Below are positions 55,727-56,877 of a stretch of DNA of 56,877 nucleotides, piece after piece. The stretch is from Planctomycetota bacterium (GTDB lineage: Bacteria > Planctomycetota > UBA1135 > GCA-002686595): contig JANQEJ010000056.1 of assembly GCA_028278425.1 (NCBI GenBank), positions 1 through 56,877 of the forward strand, written 5' to 3'. Within the stretch, counting starts at the first letter, position 1. Every line of letters starts with the position of its first letter. Made by a program: the position numbers and the translations under genes. The notes below the pieces were generated by a model, which was not told the DNA's origin, searched no databases, and saw nothing but the letters and a program-made list of their open reading frames with translations.

Positions 55727-56877
55727 ATGTGGAAGATCGTCGCTCTCGTGGGGCTCGCCCTCGCCGGTGCAGCCGCCATCGCTCAGGAGGACGCCGAGCC
55801 GCCGCGCCGGGCCCTCCTGCTCGCACTCCACGACGAGGCCATCACCCCGGTCACAGCCGGTTGGGTCGAGCGCGCGATCGACCGCGCCGAGGACGAGGGG
55901 GCCGCGTGCCTCGTCGTCGTGCTGGACACACCGGGGGGGCTCGTCGACTCGACGCGCACCGTCGTGAAGGCGATGTTGCGGGCGCGCGTTCCCGTCGTCG
56001 TCTTCGTCCCGCCCGGCGGCCGCGCGGCGTCGGCCGGCGTCTTCGTGACGCTCGCGGCCCACGTGGCGGCGATGGCGCCGGGGTCGAACATCGGCGCCGC
56101 CCACCCCGTCCGGGTCGGCGGGCTGCCGATCGCACCTCCCGAGCCGGCGGAGGGCGGGCCGCCCGGACCGGAGGAACCCGATCGCGCTCGGCCCCTCGCC
56201 GTCGTGGAGGAGAAGGCCGTCAACGACACGACGGCCTGGGCGCGCTCGCTCGCCGAACTCCGGGGCCGCAATGCCGACTGGGCCGCGTCGGCGGTTCGCG
56301 AGAGCCGGTCGGTCACCGCCGAGGAAGCACAGCGCGAGGGCGTGGTGGATCTCCTGGCGCGCGACGTGGCGGAGCTCCTCGCGATCGTCGACGGCCGGGA
56401 GGTCGAGCTCATGCAGGGCCCGGTGGTCCTGCGGACCGCTGGTGCGCTCGTCGCGGAGATCGAGGCGTGGTGGGGCCAGCGCCTACTCGCCGTGCTGTGC
56501 CGCCCCAACGTCGCCTTCCTGCTCGTCGTCTTCGGCTTCTATGGCGTCCTCTTCGAGCTCTACAGCCCCGGGTGGGGCGTGGCCGGGACCCTCGGAGCCG
56601 TAGCGCTGGTCCTCGGCCTGTTCGGTCTCTCCTTCCTGCCGCTCAACTACGTTGCGGTGCTTCTGATCGCGGTCGCACTCGGGATGTTCGTCGCCGAGGT
56701 CTTCGTCACGAGCTACGGAGTGCTCGCGCTCGGCGGCCTCGCGTGCCTCGTGCTCGGCGGCACCATGCTCGTGGACTCGCCGGAGGGATTTCTGCGCATC
56801 TCGCTGAGAGTCGTCCTTCCGGTGGCCGCTGCGACCGCCGCGATCACGGTGATGCTCGTCGGAGGCATCGTGCGCGC
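55727..56877 (+). CDS. nfeD: NfeD/ClpP-class membrane serine protease, 3' end cut by window
   Basis: The 383 residues present start with a signal peptide (MWKIVALVGLALAGAAAIAQ), then a ClpP/SppA-like protease domain: VVVLDTPGGLVDST, the likely nucleophile Ser in GRAASAGVF, and a Lys in VVEEKAVNDT. Four or so membrane spans follow (FLLVVFGFYGVLFEL, VALVLGLFGLSFLPLNYVAVLL, GVLALGGLACLVLGG). These long NfeD proteins act on membrane proteins such as stomatins, whose gene is commonly next; it would lie beyond the right edge. The ATG at 55727 has a GGAG ribosome site. Confidence 0.93.
   Translation, partial: MWKIVALVGLALAGAAAIAQEDAEPPRRALLLALHDEAITPVTAGWVERAIDRAEDEGAACLVVVLDTPGGLVDSTRTVVKAMLRARVPVVVFVPPGGRAASAGVFVTLAAHVAAMAPGSNIGAAHPVRVGGLPIAPPEPAEGGPPGPEEPDRARPLAVVEEKAVNDTTAWARSLAELRGRNADWAASAVRESRSVTAEEAQREGVVDLLARDVAELLAIVDGREVELMQGPVVLRTAGALVAEIEAWWGQRLLAVLCRPNVAFLLVVFGFYGVLFELYSPGWGVAGTLGAVALVLGLFGLSFLPLNYVAVLLIAVALGMFVAEVFVTSYGVLALGGLACLVLGGTMLVDSPEGFLRISLRVVLPVAAATAAITVMLVGGIVR

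Noticed and set aside
1..56877. CRISPR arrays, tRNA or rRNA genes, insertion-sequence transposases
   Set aside because: No regularly spaced direct repeats, no cloverleaf or rRNA-like sequence, and no transposase motif were seen by eye in the window.

Overview
The window is a GC-rich bacterial chromosome segment. Several features point to a Planctomycetota-like organism, which is an inference and not proven here: a sigma factor paired with a very large Ser/Thr kinase-WD40 protein that has the DWG variant of DFG, ECF sigma factors with odd extensions, many secreted hydrolases, and secreted proteins with the C-terminal style ...TNALDITVGTF.

Layout. 1-1665: C-terminally cut UvrD/Rep-type helicase (minus). 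1865-3433: two secreted or anchored proteins of unknown function. 3438-6426: secreted alpha/beta hydrolase, divergent from an ECF sigma/FecR-like pair. 6510-19514: a tungsten/molybdenum redox locus. It holds a TPP-dependent acetolactate-synthase-like enzyme, an aldehyde:ferredoxin oxidoreductase (AOR), a flavoprotein-polyferredoxin membrane fusion, a MoaD-MoeA fusion and a MoeA-periplasmic-binding-protein fusion. It is split at 10250-13299 by a HicBA toxin-antitoxin pair and a small array of integron-style gene cassettes with attC-like sites and no integrase. 19653-25314: secreted thrombospondin-type-3 protein, ECF sigma factor and the kinase-WD40 protein. 25318-31597: SGNH hydrolase, a pseudaminic-acid-type sugar operon (pseB, pseC, pseF-like, pseG), then GNAT, cupin and lipoprotein genes. 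31621-37492: PhoD-like phosphatase lipoprotein, GH29 alpha-L-fucosidase and an alpha/beta hydrolase.

37511-38695 encodes the most unusual protein seen: an N-terminal TIR domain fused to a DnaK-type substrate-binding beta-domain and then to DnaJ-type G/F and zinc-finger segments, with no DnaK ATPase and no J-domain. 38820-41639 is an ECF sigma factor continuous with a transmembrane helix and a long exported-looking beta-domain tail. 42193-56877 looks like a stress and envelope island: double UspA protein, a giant cyclic beta-glucan synthase-like protein (GT84/GH94), a 62-residue protein, Hsp20, a YwaF-like membrane protein, a 0.85-kb structured non-coding block, a STAS-like protein, a DksA/TraR zinc finger and a truncated NfeD-type protease.

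How they may work together: AOR needs a tungstopterin cofactor (MoeA/MoaD functions) and an electron acceptor (the polyferredoxin), so those genes plausibly form one module. The TIR-chaperone fusion suggests a sensor of unfolded or foreign polypeptides coupled to an NAD-consuming effector. Function assignments rest on motifs read by eye; no database search was run.
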